A stretch of DNA of 64,000 nt from Entomobacter blattae (GTDB lineage: Bacteria; Pseudomonadota; Alphaproteobacteria; Acetobacterales; Acetobacteraceae): NCBI RefSeq assembly GCF_014672835.1, contig NZ_CP060244.1, positions 785,001-849,000 of the forward strand, read 5' to 3'. Under the pieces are notes generated by a model. It saw only the letters and a program-made list of their open reading frames with translations, did not search any database and had not been told where the DNA came from. Positions 19,010-26,861 of the stretch are shown here, piece by piece (position 1 is the stretch's first letter; each line of letters starts with the position of its first letter). The position numbers and the translations under genes are program-made.

Positions 19010-19945
19010 ATGATTGTAGTATGTGGCGATGTGCTGATCGACTTCATCCCTGTAGAAACCAAAACAGGGAGTATGGCGTACTCTCCAGTTGCAGGGGGTT
19101 CATGCAGCAATATTGCTACTGCCATTGGGCGCTTGGGTGGAAAAGTCTCTTTCATGGGGGGAGTATCAACCGATTTTTTTGGTGATATGCTCATTGACCG
19201 TATGGTAGAGGCGGGTGTTGATACACGGTATATCGCCCGAAACGGGCATGGTTCAACCCTCGCTTTTGTCAAGCTCGAGGCAACAGATGCCCGTTATGCA
19301 TTTTTTGATGAAAATTCGGCTTCCCAATTGTGGGAGCGCTCCATGTCTCCACCCTTTACGGAGGATGTTGAGCTGATCCATATTGGCTCAACCTCTCTTA
19401 TAGAAATGCCGATTGCTGCTTCATGTGAAGCGATGTTTAAAGCAGAGCATGGTAAAAAATTATTGTGCATTGATCCGAACTGCCGACCAACCCTGACAAA
19501 AAACGTCCATGTCTATCGTGAACGAATTGCTCGCTTAATGGGTATGGCAGATATTATTAAACTTTCATTAGACGATCTGGAGTACGTCCTGCCAAATGTT
19601 GCTCCGGAAGAAGCTGCAAAACGTTGGCTCAATGGTGGGGCAAGTATGGTGGTTATAACCCGAGGGATTTTGGGGGCTCTCGGTTTCTTTAAAGATCAAC
19701 CCATGGTGGTTGTTCCCCCAGCAGAAGCACGGAATGTGGTTGATACGGTGGGAGCGGGGGATACATTTATTGGCTCTCTTCTGGCCTTTTTCCAGGCTCG
19801 GGGTGTGTTGAACAAAGCCAAATTCCATCAGATCACTTCTAAAGATATGGAAGAAGCTCTAGCTTATGCCGCAAAGGTTGCGGCCATGGTGTGTGAGCGT
19901 CAAGGTGCTAATCCACCTTGGAAGAAGGAAGTGGACGCTCGCTAA
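19010..19945 (+). CDS. PfkB-family sugar kinase, probable fructokinase
   Basis: Encodes 311 aa, normal for ribokinase/fructokinase. It would phosphorylate a sugar, most likely fructose to fructose 6-phosphate, with ATP in the cytoplasm. Motifs: N-terminal VCGDVLIDFIP, substrate-binding GGSCSNIATAIGRLGG (PfkB signature 1 region), and the C-terminal DTVGAGDTFIGSL (signature 2) with the catalytic Asp. The start is weakly supported by AGG eight bases upstream. It stands alone between the peptide terminator and the lipoprotein genes. The exact sugar cannot be read from the sequence; fructose fits the length and the residues ENSASQLW. Confidence 0.88.
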   Translation: MIVVCGDVLIDFIPVETKTGSMAYSPVAGGSCSNIATAIGRLGGKVSFMGGVSTDFFGDMLIDRMVEAGVDTRYIARNGHGSTLAFVKLEATDARYAFFDENSASQLWERSMSPPFTEDVELIHIGSTSLIEMPIAASCEAMFKAEHGKKLLCIDPNCRPTLTKNVHVYRERIARLMGMADIIKLSLDDLEYVLPNVAPEEAAKRWLNGGASMVVITRGILGALGFFKDQPMVVVPPAEARNVVDTVGAGDTFIGSLLAFFQARGVLNKAKFHQITSKDMEEALAYAAKVAAMVCERQGANPPWKKEVDAR

Positions 19946-20100
19946 CCCCGAGAAGGATCGTTTGCCATAATAAAAAAGCACTCTCTTATAAAAGGGATTA
20001 TTTTTTTGCCCTCGTTTAAAAGAAGGTTTTGTTTTTTTATATTACCTAATAGCATTCTATTTTAGCCTATGGCAATAATGCATACTTTTGAAAAACATAT

Positions 20101-20178
20101 GCCGGAGCCAAACTGAGTGAGGGTTAGCAACAGAAACAGGGCTTAACAGCAAACCATAACAGCCCAAAAGGCAGTGGA
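20101..20178 (+). pseudogene. Decayed fragment of the neighbouring lipoprotein gene
   Basis: This 78-base stretch closely matches 21463-21548, inside the second coiled-coil lipoprotein gene. Shared blocks include CAGCAACAGAAACAGG-like and CCATAACAGCCCAAAAGGCA. It has an 8-base deletion and an in-frame TAG, so it cannot be coding. The rest of 19946-20480 shows no recognisable gene; it may be the eroded remainder of a former third lipoprotein copy. Confidence 0.7.
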
Positions 20179-20480
20179 ATTGGACTTGATCCAGTGAGTA
20201 GGTGGGAATTTTTAAAGCCCCTGGGAAGAGCACGCCCCAGCTATACTGCTCACCCGTCAAGCCTTTAAAGTCAGGGGTGCTAGTTTAAGCCGCTCTGAAG
20301 TGCCCTTTTTTGAAGAATGGAAAGTTCAGGTGCTGGTTATGGTCTCTTGGAAGCATAGCTCTTGATAAGATGAGACAAATTAAATGGGAAGATTGCTATT
20401 TTTTTGCCAAAAAGAGAGTGTTACAATAAAAAGCGTACGTGGTTTGCTGAATAATATGGCATTGCAAAGGTAAGAGGGAT

Positions 20481-21197
20481 ATGGGAGTGCGTTCTTTTCG
20501 TGCCTTATCATTGGGTATGGTCGTGGTTTTAGGCGTAGCGGCCTGCTCTAGTACAGCATATGACCCAAACCTTACTCCAGAAGAAAATAAAATACGCCAA
20601 CGGGCCGACCAGTTTAATGATACTTTGGCAGAAGGGGCTGTTGCGGGGGCTTTATTAGGGGCCCTTATTGGAGGGCTGGCTGCAAAAAACCATGGGGAAG
20701 GGGCGGCTATAGGGGCGGCCAGTGGCGCTGCTCTAGGGGTTGGGCTTGGGTATGCCGTTGCTAGCAATACAGAAGCGCAGCAGCAAACAGAAGACCAATA
20801 TCAGGCAGCGATTCAACAGGCCCAGAAAACCGCGAATGAAGCCAAAATCGATGCTCAAACAGCAAGGGCAGCTGCCCAGCAAGCCCAAAAACAGCTCGCT
20901 GATATGAACCGCCAACTGGCCCAGAAGAAAATATCGGCTGATGCTTACCAGAAAAAGCTGGATTCTCTTCAGTCAACAGATCAGTCCTTGCGCAAACTTA
21001 TTGCCAAATATAAGGATCATACCCAGTCTATGTATCGGTATGCGCAAGCTCGTCGGAGTACTTCTATGGCGCATTTGGCGGTTATTACGGATCGATCCGT
21101 TTCTGAAATGGAACAGGCTGAATCCGTTTTGGCAACAGGCCTTGGCCAGCAACCTGCGCAAGGCGGCACCCTTTCAAACAGGGGTACGTCATCGTAA
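20481..21197 (+). CDS. Glycine-zipper coiled-coil lipoprotein
   Basis: Encodes 238 aa. The signal peptide ends in a lipobox (GVAAC, Cys 22), so the protein should be lipid-anchored in the envelope. Residues 50-95 form a glycine zipper (GAVAGALLGALIGGLAA, GAASGAALGVGLGY), a membrane-inserting or oligomerising helix pair. Residues 97-165 are an Ala/Gln-rich coiled coil. The start ATG has GAGGG upstream. The next gene encodes a second Cys-anchored coiled-coil lipoprotein, with which it shares repeated Q/A-rich helices. I do not recognise a named family. The lipoproteins face the large minus-strand Srf cluster across a gap of about 800 bases, but nothing shows that they belong to it. Confidence 0.78.
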   Translation: MGVRSFRALSLGMVVVLGVAACSSTAYDPNLTPEENKIRQRADQFNDTLAEGAVAGALLGALIGGLAAKNHGEGAAIGAASGAALGVGLGYAVASNTEAQQQTEDQYQAAIQQAQKTANEAKIDAQTARAAAQQAQKQLADMNRQLAQKKISADAYQKKLDSLQSTDQSLRKLIAKYKDHTQSMYRYAQARRSTSMAHLAVITDRSVSEMEQAESVLATGLGQQPAQGGTLSNRGTSS

Positions 21198-21303
21198 GCG
21201 ACATGAAGAGGTATGATACGGAGAGGAATAAGGAAGAATGGCACGATATGGGGAATCGGGTATGCAGATAAAATGGGGTATGCCGATAAAACGAGTGGGA
21301 AAT

Positions 21304-21765
21304 ATGAAAAAAATCGCGCCGGCTTTTTTAGGGTGCACGGTTTTTTTGGCAGCGTGTTCTGCCCAGCAATGCGATCCAAACCAGGCAGACCTATTCACAG
21401 GGGTAGGCTGCTCGGTGGGGGATGGCTATCAGGATAGAACCGATCTGCTGAAGAAAAAATATGCCGAGGCTAAACTGAATGAGGGCCAGCAACAGAAACA
21501 GGCCTTAACAGCTCAACAGCAAGCCATAACAGCCCAAAAGGCAGTGGCTCAAAGGCGGGCAGAGCTTATGCAGGTTGATAATAAAGCCTGGCAGTTACGC
21601 AAACGGGTTACTCAGGCTCAGAATAGCAAAAAAACGCTCTCGAGAGAACTTAAGGCCGAAAAAGCGAAGCTTGACCAGTTTGATAAAGTGCGGGCTCATA
21701 CTTCTTCAACCAATCCTTCAGAAAAAGAACTCAATGCTCTGACATCCATATTGGGTGGTCTATAA
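21304..21765 (+). CDS. Coiled-coil lipoprotein
   Basis: Encodes 153 aa from ATG 21304, chosen because it opens a classic lipoprotein signal (MKKIAPAFLG, lipobox LAAC); the frame extends back to 21238 without sense. After Cys 18 come a short region with two more cysteines (QQCDPN and VGCSVG), which may form a disulfide, and a long Gln/Ala/Lys-rich coiled coil (residues 45-130). It lies 106 bases after the glycine-zipper lipoprotein and is probably co-transcribed. A decayed copy of its central part lies at 20101-20178. Confidence 0.75.
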   Translation: MKKIAPAFLGCTVFLAACSAQQCDPNQADLFTGVGCSVGDGYQDRTDLLKKKYAEAKLNEGQQQKQALTAQQQAITAQKAVAQRRAELMQVDNKAWQLRKRVTQAQNSKKTLSRELKAEKAKLDQFDKVRAHTSSTNPSEKELNALTSILGGL

Positions 21766-22580
21766 TTGGATTTTACGGGAAGGAAACACAGTCTCTCTCT
21801 TAGCGAACTCTTTAAAGAATTCGTCTTTTGGGTGGGCTGTTTATTCATAAGGCCGAAGGGGGATTGCTGGATTTTTGGGTAAAGTCTGCGCAATGAGCAT
21901 CCTTCCTGGTATAGTGATTACAGTCTGATGTCGTAATCACAGTGCGGCAAACACTCTTTCTCTCAGCGTCAATCGCTTCATAATGGGTGCGGATCTTGTT
22001 GTGCAGTTTTATGACATTTCTATGAAGGGCAATATTCTCTCTCACAAATCGTGGCAAAAGTTGTAGCTCTCACCTTTAGCCCTTATTTTTACCAGCCGGC
22101 CCTAGTCATTATATTCGTTCTGATCAGGCATATTTCTAACTTCAGGGGTCTCAAGGCTGAGATAATAAAGCCGCAAAAAGTAAGGTGCGTAGGGTTGGGC
22201 TTGCAAAAGACCCCTAAAAAATTGGGCTTGAAGTTTTACTCTTCAGGTCTTTTGGGGGATGAAGTGTTCATCGCCTGTAGGGTGCAGCCAATATCGAGGA
22301 AAGACTTGTCTAAGGTTAATGATTGCTAAAGTTTACGAAACGGGAGTTGGTGTTTCTATGGTATTTTGATTGTCATTGAGGTTTTTACCCTCGTGCTAGG
22401 CATAAGACCTAACCTACAACTTTCAAGAAGGGCTACGGCCCAAACGAGACGAAAAATTGTCAGTGCCATCCAAACGATATAGGCACATAGAGAGAGGGGC
22501 TATGAAATTTGGTTGATATACCCAAACCCTTTTATCTTAATGCGCTGTTTCTCCCCTCTTAAAAATCTTTGAAGTGCGGG
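21766..22580. other. Long region between convergent lipoprotein and zur-like genes
   Basis: About 815 bases without a convincing gene. A minus-strand frame of about 70 codons (21845-22057) and a plus-strand frame of 92 codons (22051-22329) lack good start sites and recognisable sequence. No clear intrinsic terminator for either flanking gene was seen. It may be eroded coding sequence. Confidence 0.4.
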
Positions 22581-23117
22581 TTAAGCTGTGGAGCTGGATT
22601 TTTTATGGGATTTCTTCTCCTGTAAGCAAGACTGGCATAGCCCTTCAATTTCTACGATCGCAGACTCATATTGAAATCCTTGTTCCTGTGCGACGGAAGA
22701 GAGGGTTTTTTCAATAACCAGGCTATTCAGTTCAGTGGCATGTCCGCAAGAGGTACAAAGAAGAAACTGTATTTTATGCTGATGGAGGTGCCCAGCATCT
22801 GTATCTGTATCTGTATCTGTTAGAGGGTCTTCCTTGTGGATGCAGCTAATAAAGGCTGCCAGTTTTTCTATTTTATGCACCAGTCCTTGCTTCTGTAAAA
22901 AATCAAGGGTGCGGTACACTGTTGGCGGTGCAGCCCCTTTATGGCTATTTTGCAGTTGATGCAGAATATCATAAGCTCCTAAAGGGCGTTCAGAGGAAAG
23001 AATAAGAGCCAGAACATCATGGCGTAGCGCAGTCATTTTCAGGCCGCGGGATACAATAAGCCTGGTCGCTTTTTCCAGTTGTTCGGTAACTTTGGCATTC
23101 GGTTTTAAGCTCGTCAT
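22581..23117 (-). CDS. Fur/Zur-family transcriptional regulator
   Basis: Encodes 178 aa. It has the Fur-type winged helix (residues 15-85: LKMTALRHDVLALIL, GAYDILHQL, PPTVYRTLDFL) and C-terminal metal sites: a His-rich loop (HLHQHK) and two CxxC pairs (CTSCGH and CQSC) that bind structural zinc. This pattern fits Zur best: a zinc-sensing repressor. A run of alternating D and T sits just before the His loop, encoded by four copies of a 6-bp unit. The gene starts 35 bases after the FGE-like gene of the Srf cluster, with TAGGATA as ribosome site, and therefore seems to be the last gene of that transcription unit. Whether it regulates the cluster or just shares its transcript is unknown. Confidence 0.85.
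   Translation of the reverse strand: MTSLKPNAKVTEQLEKATRLIVSRGLKMTALRHDVLALILSSERPLGAYDILHQLQNSHKGAAPPTVYRTLDFLQKQGLVHKIEKLAAFISCIHKEDPLTDTDTDTDAGHLHQHKIQFLLCTSCGHATELNSLVIEKTLSSVAQEQGFQYESAIVEIEGLCQSCLQEKKSHKKSSSTA
22797..22820. repeat. Hexanucleotide repeat (ATCTGT x4) inside the zur-like gene
   Basis: Four perfect ATCTGT units in a row (minus strand ACAGAT) encode alternating Asp and Thr in the acidic stretch ahead of the His-rich metal loop. A change in copy number adds or removes two residues without changing frame. Confidence 0.85.
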
Positions 23118-23152
23118 GGATATCCTATATGTGGTTAAAAATCTGAATGGCG

Positions 23153-24760
23153 TTAACGGGCTTTGTCAGCTGGAATGACCCCGATAGACTGCTCAATGGC
23201 TGAAGAGCTTAAGCTTGCATGGTGGCCCAGTAATTCTATATGGTTACGCAAAGCGGAAAGAAAAACAGCAAGGTTATTTTGTCCACGGGTTTCGAAGATT
23301 GATTTCAGAATCTGGAATTGCTCTTGGCAATTTTGGGCGGATAGGGGAGCGGTTGCTATTTGTTGGGCCAGCTCGGTATACCCCTCAATGGACCCCCGAA
23401 CAAGGCGTTTATGGGTATTCACGTTGGTCGTAATAATTTTTTTCTGCTCCTCTGTCAGGTGGGTCAGTACCTGCATTTCCTTTTGGAGAAGGCGGATCGT
23501 ATTGAGCGACTGCCAGATATTCATGCCCAATGTGGCGGCCGCCTCGGCTTGGGCCCGCAAGGTTCGTGCAGCGGCATCCTGGTTGGCCCGTTCCTTGCTG
23601 ACAAAGGCAGATTTGATTTTGTCGAGCCCCTGCTGAATGGCAAGGTCTGTGGTCTGCTTTTGGAGATGATCAATCAATTGAGTAGGGTCTGTTCCGCTCT
23701 CTAGATCGGCTTGGGCGGAATGGGTAAGGGCCATAAACTCTTTTTGGGCCTGTTCTGTCTCTTGCAGGCTACCAAGGCTTACGGCCCCGATGGCCATTCT
23801 AAACCCCAGGGTGGAAAGGGCTGTAGGGCTATGGGTTGTTGCGTTAAAGGGGGCAATTTCTTCCCGCATAGCCGTAAAAAGGTCGTGCGGGTCGTAAGTA
23901 TAATTCCCTCCCCGGCCAATAAGGCCCCCTGCCTGGCCTTGTTGGCGGCCAACACGGTTAAGGCGATAGGGTTCTTGCATCATTTGTTCCACCTCGCCCA
24001 GCATATCGTAAAGGCCCAGCGGGTTGGATTTAAGCTGGCCAACTGGCTGAAGGTGATTTTCAGCAAGGCTGCCCGCCATGATATAGTGCTCTACCCCGTC
24101 TGGCATAGGCCATAGGGGGGCCATAAATTCTGTAGGGCTGACTTTCATACCCCCCTTGGCTGCATAACTCCATTCCTCTTCCGTTGGGAGGCGGAGATAA
24201 CCGTAAGCATCGCCTCGTTTAGGGAGGGAGTTTTTAGCATGTTCCAAGAGCCATCCAGACCAGAAGGCTGAAATGGACTGGGCATCAAACCAGGATAATC
24301 GGCTTACAGGCACTCGCCCTGCCAGAGAAGGTTCAGGGCACGTTTTCTGGTTCTGGGCAGCCAAAAGGGCGTTATACTGGTTTTGGGTGACATCATATTT
24401 TGCTAGATAGTAGCGCTTAATAGAAGGAGTATTGCCAGGAAATGGGGCTGCAAGCCAGGCCTGGCGGAGATAGAGGTTATAGCCTTGTGAAAAATCTGCC
24501 CGCCCGATCTGTATGTTTTGATCCCCCAAGAGGCCACCAGCCTGAGGGACGTCAATAGGGCGAAACACCATAGCTCCTCCACAGGGTAAGGGGAGGGTTA
24601 AATCATCCTCCATCGGGTGGGGGTCATAAAATTTTTTATCCCATGTTATAGAAGAAGTAGCCCCCCAGCTTGAGGCAGAAAAAGAGATCGCCAATTGCAG
24701 GGATACCCCAAAGGCCATAAGAAAAACACTTGGCTTGCGGTAGAAGGAAAAAAAATACAA
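23153..24760 (-). CDS. Secreted FGE/sulfatase-modifying-factor-like protein with C-terminal helical domain
   Basis: Encodes about 535 aa. I place the start at TTG 24760, because TAGGAG sits seven bases upstream, overlapping the stop of the permease gene, and the frame then opens a signal peptide (hydrophobic to SSWGA). ATG 24718 is the alternative. Residues 60-320 form an FGE-sulfatase (SUMF1/EgtB/PvdO-type) domain: YDVTQNQYNALL, LRLPTEEEWSYAAKGG, LGLYDMLGEVEQMM, RGGNYTYD and LGFRMAIG. The two catalytic cysteines of true formylglycine-generating enzymes are not present, so it may be a binding or structural member. Residues 330-530 are helical, perhaps coiled coil. Probably periplasmic and part of the Srf-cluster complex. 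Confidence 0.75.
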   Translation of the reverse strand: MYFFSFYRKPSVFLMAFGVSLQLAISFSASSWGATSSITWDKKFYDPHPMEDDLTLPLPCGGAMVFRPIDVPQAGGLLGDQNIQIGRADFSQGYNLYLRQAWLAAPFPGNTPSIKRYYLAKYDVTQNQYNALLAAQNQKTCPEPSLAGRVPVSRLSWFDAQSISAFWSGWLLEHAKNSLPKRGDAYGYLRLPTEEEWSYAAKGGMKVSPTEFMAPLWPMPDGVEHYIMAGSLAENHLQPVGQLKSNPLGLYDMLGEVEQMMQEPYRLNRVGRQQGQAGGLIGRGGNYTYDPHDLFTAMREEIAPFNATTHSPTALSTLGFRMAIGAVSLGSLQETEQAQKEFMALTHSAQADLESGTDPTQLIDHLQKQTTDLAIQQGLDKIKSAFVSKERANQDAAARTLRAQAEAAATLGMNIWQSLNTIRLLQKEMQVLTHLTEEQKKIITTNVNTHKRLVRGSIEGYTELAQQIATAPLSAQNCQEQFQILKSIFETRGQNNLAVFLSALRNHIELLGHHASLSSSAIEQSIGVIPADKAR

Positions 24761-24770
24761 GAGCAGTCTC

Positions 24771-26123
24771 CTACGGTGTAATGATACCTTCTTCCCAGGG
24801 TTTAACATACACAGCGCGCCGTCCAGCCAGGAAAGCTGCACAGGTAGCACCGCACAAGGTCAGCAGGCAGGCTATAGCAATAAGGGGAGTATCAATATGG
24901 CAAAGATTTTGGTTATGGGGGAGCAGGTTGGGGAAAATATGGTTAATCCATAAAGCAGATCCTACAGCGACAGCACTGCCTCCCAAAGCTCCAAGGCAAG
25001 CCAGAATCAACGATTGGGTAAGCGGAAAAATCAGAAGGTCCATACCTGATAACCCAGAAAATCGTAACAATGCCAGAATATGGCGTTTGCGTTCAATATT
25101 GGCCCATAACCCAGCTCCCAGGGAAACCAGTATGCCTACCCCACCAATGGAAGCCACCAGTAAGAAAAGAAGGGAAAGGTTATGGCTCATACTCATAAGG
25201 CCCTGAACTTCGTCGGCATGGGAGAGGATATCATACCCTTTCTGGCGCAACATCGTATCAAGTGTGGGAACCATGCTTAACTTTTTCGCATAGAGCCTAA
25301 ACCCCGCATAAACAGGCTGGGGGGGAGGGGTAAAATGCTCGAGATTATTGGGCCAAGAAATCTGACCATCTTGGTAGGCTTCAAGGGCAAGGGCAAAAAG
25401 CAGGGTCACATAAAGTGTTTTTTGCACAGTGACTTCGGGGGGAACAACCCGTTGTATTGTCAGTGTTACGGGGTGATTTTCCTTTTGGCCATTCATGATA
25501 CGGTTGACATAGCCTGTAATTTTATCACCCTGCCCCACATGCAAATACGCTGCTGCAGAAGAGGAAATCATCACATCAGAAGAGAAGGATGAACCAGAGG
25601 ACGGATCAAGGGCTTGACCAGAAGATTGCCCAAAAGATTGCCCAAAAGATTGCCCGGAAGATTGCTCAGAAGCGTGAGGAGGGGGGAAAGCCTGGTGAGG
25701 GGCAGCGGTAAAAGCAAGGAGAGGATCCCCCTTGGCGGTGGGTTGCAAGGTGAGATAAAGCCCCTCTCCCTTATGGCCGGGTTTTTCCACCAATAAGCTA
25801 GCAGCTAAGGTGCGCGTTTTGGGAATGAGGAAGCGAACGTCCTGAAGTGCGGCAAGTTGAGCCAGCTGTTCTTGGGTATAACTTCCGTTGGAAATGCTTA
25901 CAATTTCCAAGCTGTGGGGGTTTTCAAGGAGGGCATGACGGATGGAGTGGATTATACCGCTCCGTAGACCAGCTACAATAATCATGGGGGCGATTACAGC
26001 CATAATAGCCAGGATCGAGCAAAGGGTCAGGACTTTATCAGACCAAAGGTCTCTAAGGGCGAGCTGGATAGAGAGAAGAGGGTGCCAGCGAGACGAAAGC
26101 GAATGATGGGGGGAAGGGGGCAT
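24771..26123 (-). CDS. ABC transporter permease, FtsX/LolC/MacB type
   Basis: Encodes 450 aa from ATG 26123, two bases after the stop of the ATPase gene. The layout is that of type VII ABC permeases: one N-terminal membrane helix (LAIMAVIAPMIIVAGL, about residues 38-55), a large periplasmic domain (60-310), then three C-terminal helices (near LLFLLVASIGGVGILVSL, QSLILACLGALGGSAV and LIAIACLLTLCGA). The FtsX signature region (ALLRFSGLSGMDLL) is present. These proteins transmit force to extract lipoproteins or drive periplasmic partners rather than move small solutes across the membrane. The periplasmic domain contains a 12-bp-repeat-encoded SGQS/FGQS linker. It is the only permease of its type here, so it probably works as a homodimer with the ATPase upstream. 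Confidence 0.85.
   Translation of the reverse strand: MPPSPHHSLSSRWHPLLSIQLALRDLWSDKVLTLCSILAIMAVIAPMIIVAGLRSGIIHSIRHALLENPHSLEIVSISNGSYTQEQLAQLAALQDVRFLIPKTRTLAASLLVEKPGHKGEGLYLTLQPTAKGDPLLAFTAAPHQAFPPPHASEQSSGQSFGQSFGQSSGQALDPSSGSSFSSDVMISSSAAAYLHVGQGDKITGYVNRIMNGQKENHPVTLTIQRVVPPEVTVQKTLYVTLLFALALEAYQDGQISWPNNLEHFTPPPQPVYAGFRLYAKKLSMVPTLDTMLRQKGYDILSHADEVQGLMSMSHNLSLLFLLVASIGGVGILVSLGAGLWANIERKRHILALLRFSGLSGMDLLIFPLTQSLILACLGALGGSAVAVGSALWINHIFPNLLPHNQNLCHIDTPLIAIACLLTLCGATCAAFLAGRRAVYVKPWEEGIITP
25624..25671. repeat. 12-bp tandem repeat in the permease gene
   Basis: Four units of the GATTGCCCAAAA type stand in tandem, the last two diverged (GATTGCCCGGAA, GATTGCTCAGAA). On the minus strand they encode Ser-Gly/Phe-Gln-Ser repeats in a flexible periplasmic linker. 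The unit is a multiple of three, so copy changes keep the frame. Confidence 0.75.
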
Positions 26124-26125
26124 CG

Positions 26126-26833
26126 CTACAGGGTAATCCTTGTGGTTTGGGAAACCATATCCAGATGGCAATGAGAAAGGGAGAACCCGGCATAGGTGGC
26201 TCGTTCCGGGTTGTGGGTACTCATGATGAGGGCAGCATGATTGGCGGTGCTTTCTTGAAGGAGAACTTGGAGCACTGTATCGGCCTGGGTGGGGTGGAGG
26301 GCCGAGGTGGGCTCATCAGCCAGAATAATCCGGGGCTTGCTAGCAAGGGCGCGGGCTATGCCTACCCTTTGCTTTTGCCCTACGGAAAGTTCGATAACTG
26401 CGCGGTCTTTCAAGTGCTCTATCTCCAGGCTTTTCATAAGGTGGGTGATATATTTCTTATCGATACGGTGGAGGATTTTTTGGGAAATAATAATATTTTC
26501 ATACACGCTTAAAAAAGGAATCAGAGAGGAGGTTTGGGCAACAAATCCAAAAAGAGAGGCCCGAATTTGCGCGAGCTTGTCTAATTGGTTGTTTTTCCAT
26601 AAGGGGATAAGGTCAATCCCATCAACCTGGAAGGTTTCTACCTCCGTGGGGGATAAGGCGGTAGAAAGTAGCCCAAGCGCCGTGCTTTTCCCACATCCTG
26701 AAGGGCCACATAGGGCTACCTTACACTGAGTACTCAATGTAACCTGGGAAAGGATAATGGCAATATTGCCCGTTGTACTGTGGCTGGCAGAGAAATGCCG
26801 GCTAAGATGGGTGGCACGAAGGATAACAGGCAT
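26126..26833 (-). CDS. ABC transporter ATP-binding protein, LolD/MacB type
   Basis: Encodes 235 aa from ATG 26833, giving a standard length; in-frame codons upstream to 26923 overlap the vWA gene. Motifs: Walker A GPSGCGKST, Q-loop region (GFVAQTSSLIPFLSVYENI), signature LSVGQKQRVGIARAL, Walker B RIILADEPTSAL, and H-loop MSTHNPE. The signature has V where LolD has G (LSVGQ), but is otherwise normal. It powers the FtsX-type permease encoded directly downstream. No strong ribosome site precedes the ATG, which lies 28 bases after the vWA stop, so translational coupling is likely. Confidence 0.87.
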   Translation of the reverse strand: MPVILRATHLSRHFSASHSTTGNIAIILSQVTLSTQCKVALCGPSGCGKSTALGLLSTALSPTEVETFQVDGIDLIPLWKNNQLDKLAQIRASLFGFVAQTSSLIPFLSVYENIIISQKILHRIDKKYITHLMKSLEIEHLKDRAVIELSVGQKQRVGIARALASKPRIILADEPTSALHPTQADTVLQVLLQESTANHAALIMSTHNPERATYAGFSLSHCHLDMVSQTTRITL

Positions 26834-26861
26834 GGGAAAACCAGATGGAAAATGAAAAGGG

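Noticed and set aside
22051..22329. 92-codon plus-strand frame
   Set aside because: No ribosome site, no recognisable sequence, and composition like the surrounding non-coding DNA.
24771..26833. ABC transporter as exporter of the double-glycine peptide
   Set aside because: The ATPase and permease are LolD/FtsX type without a C39 peptidase domain and lie inside the Srf cluster, 6 kb away and on the other strand.
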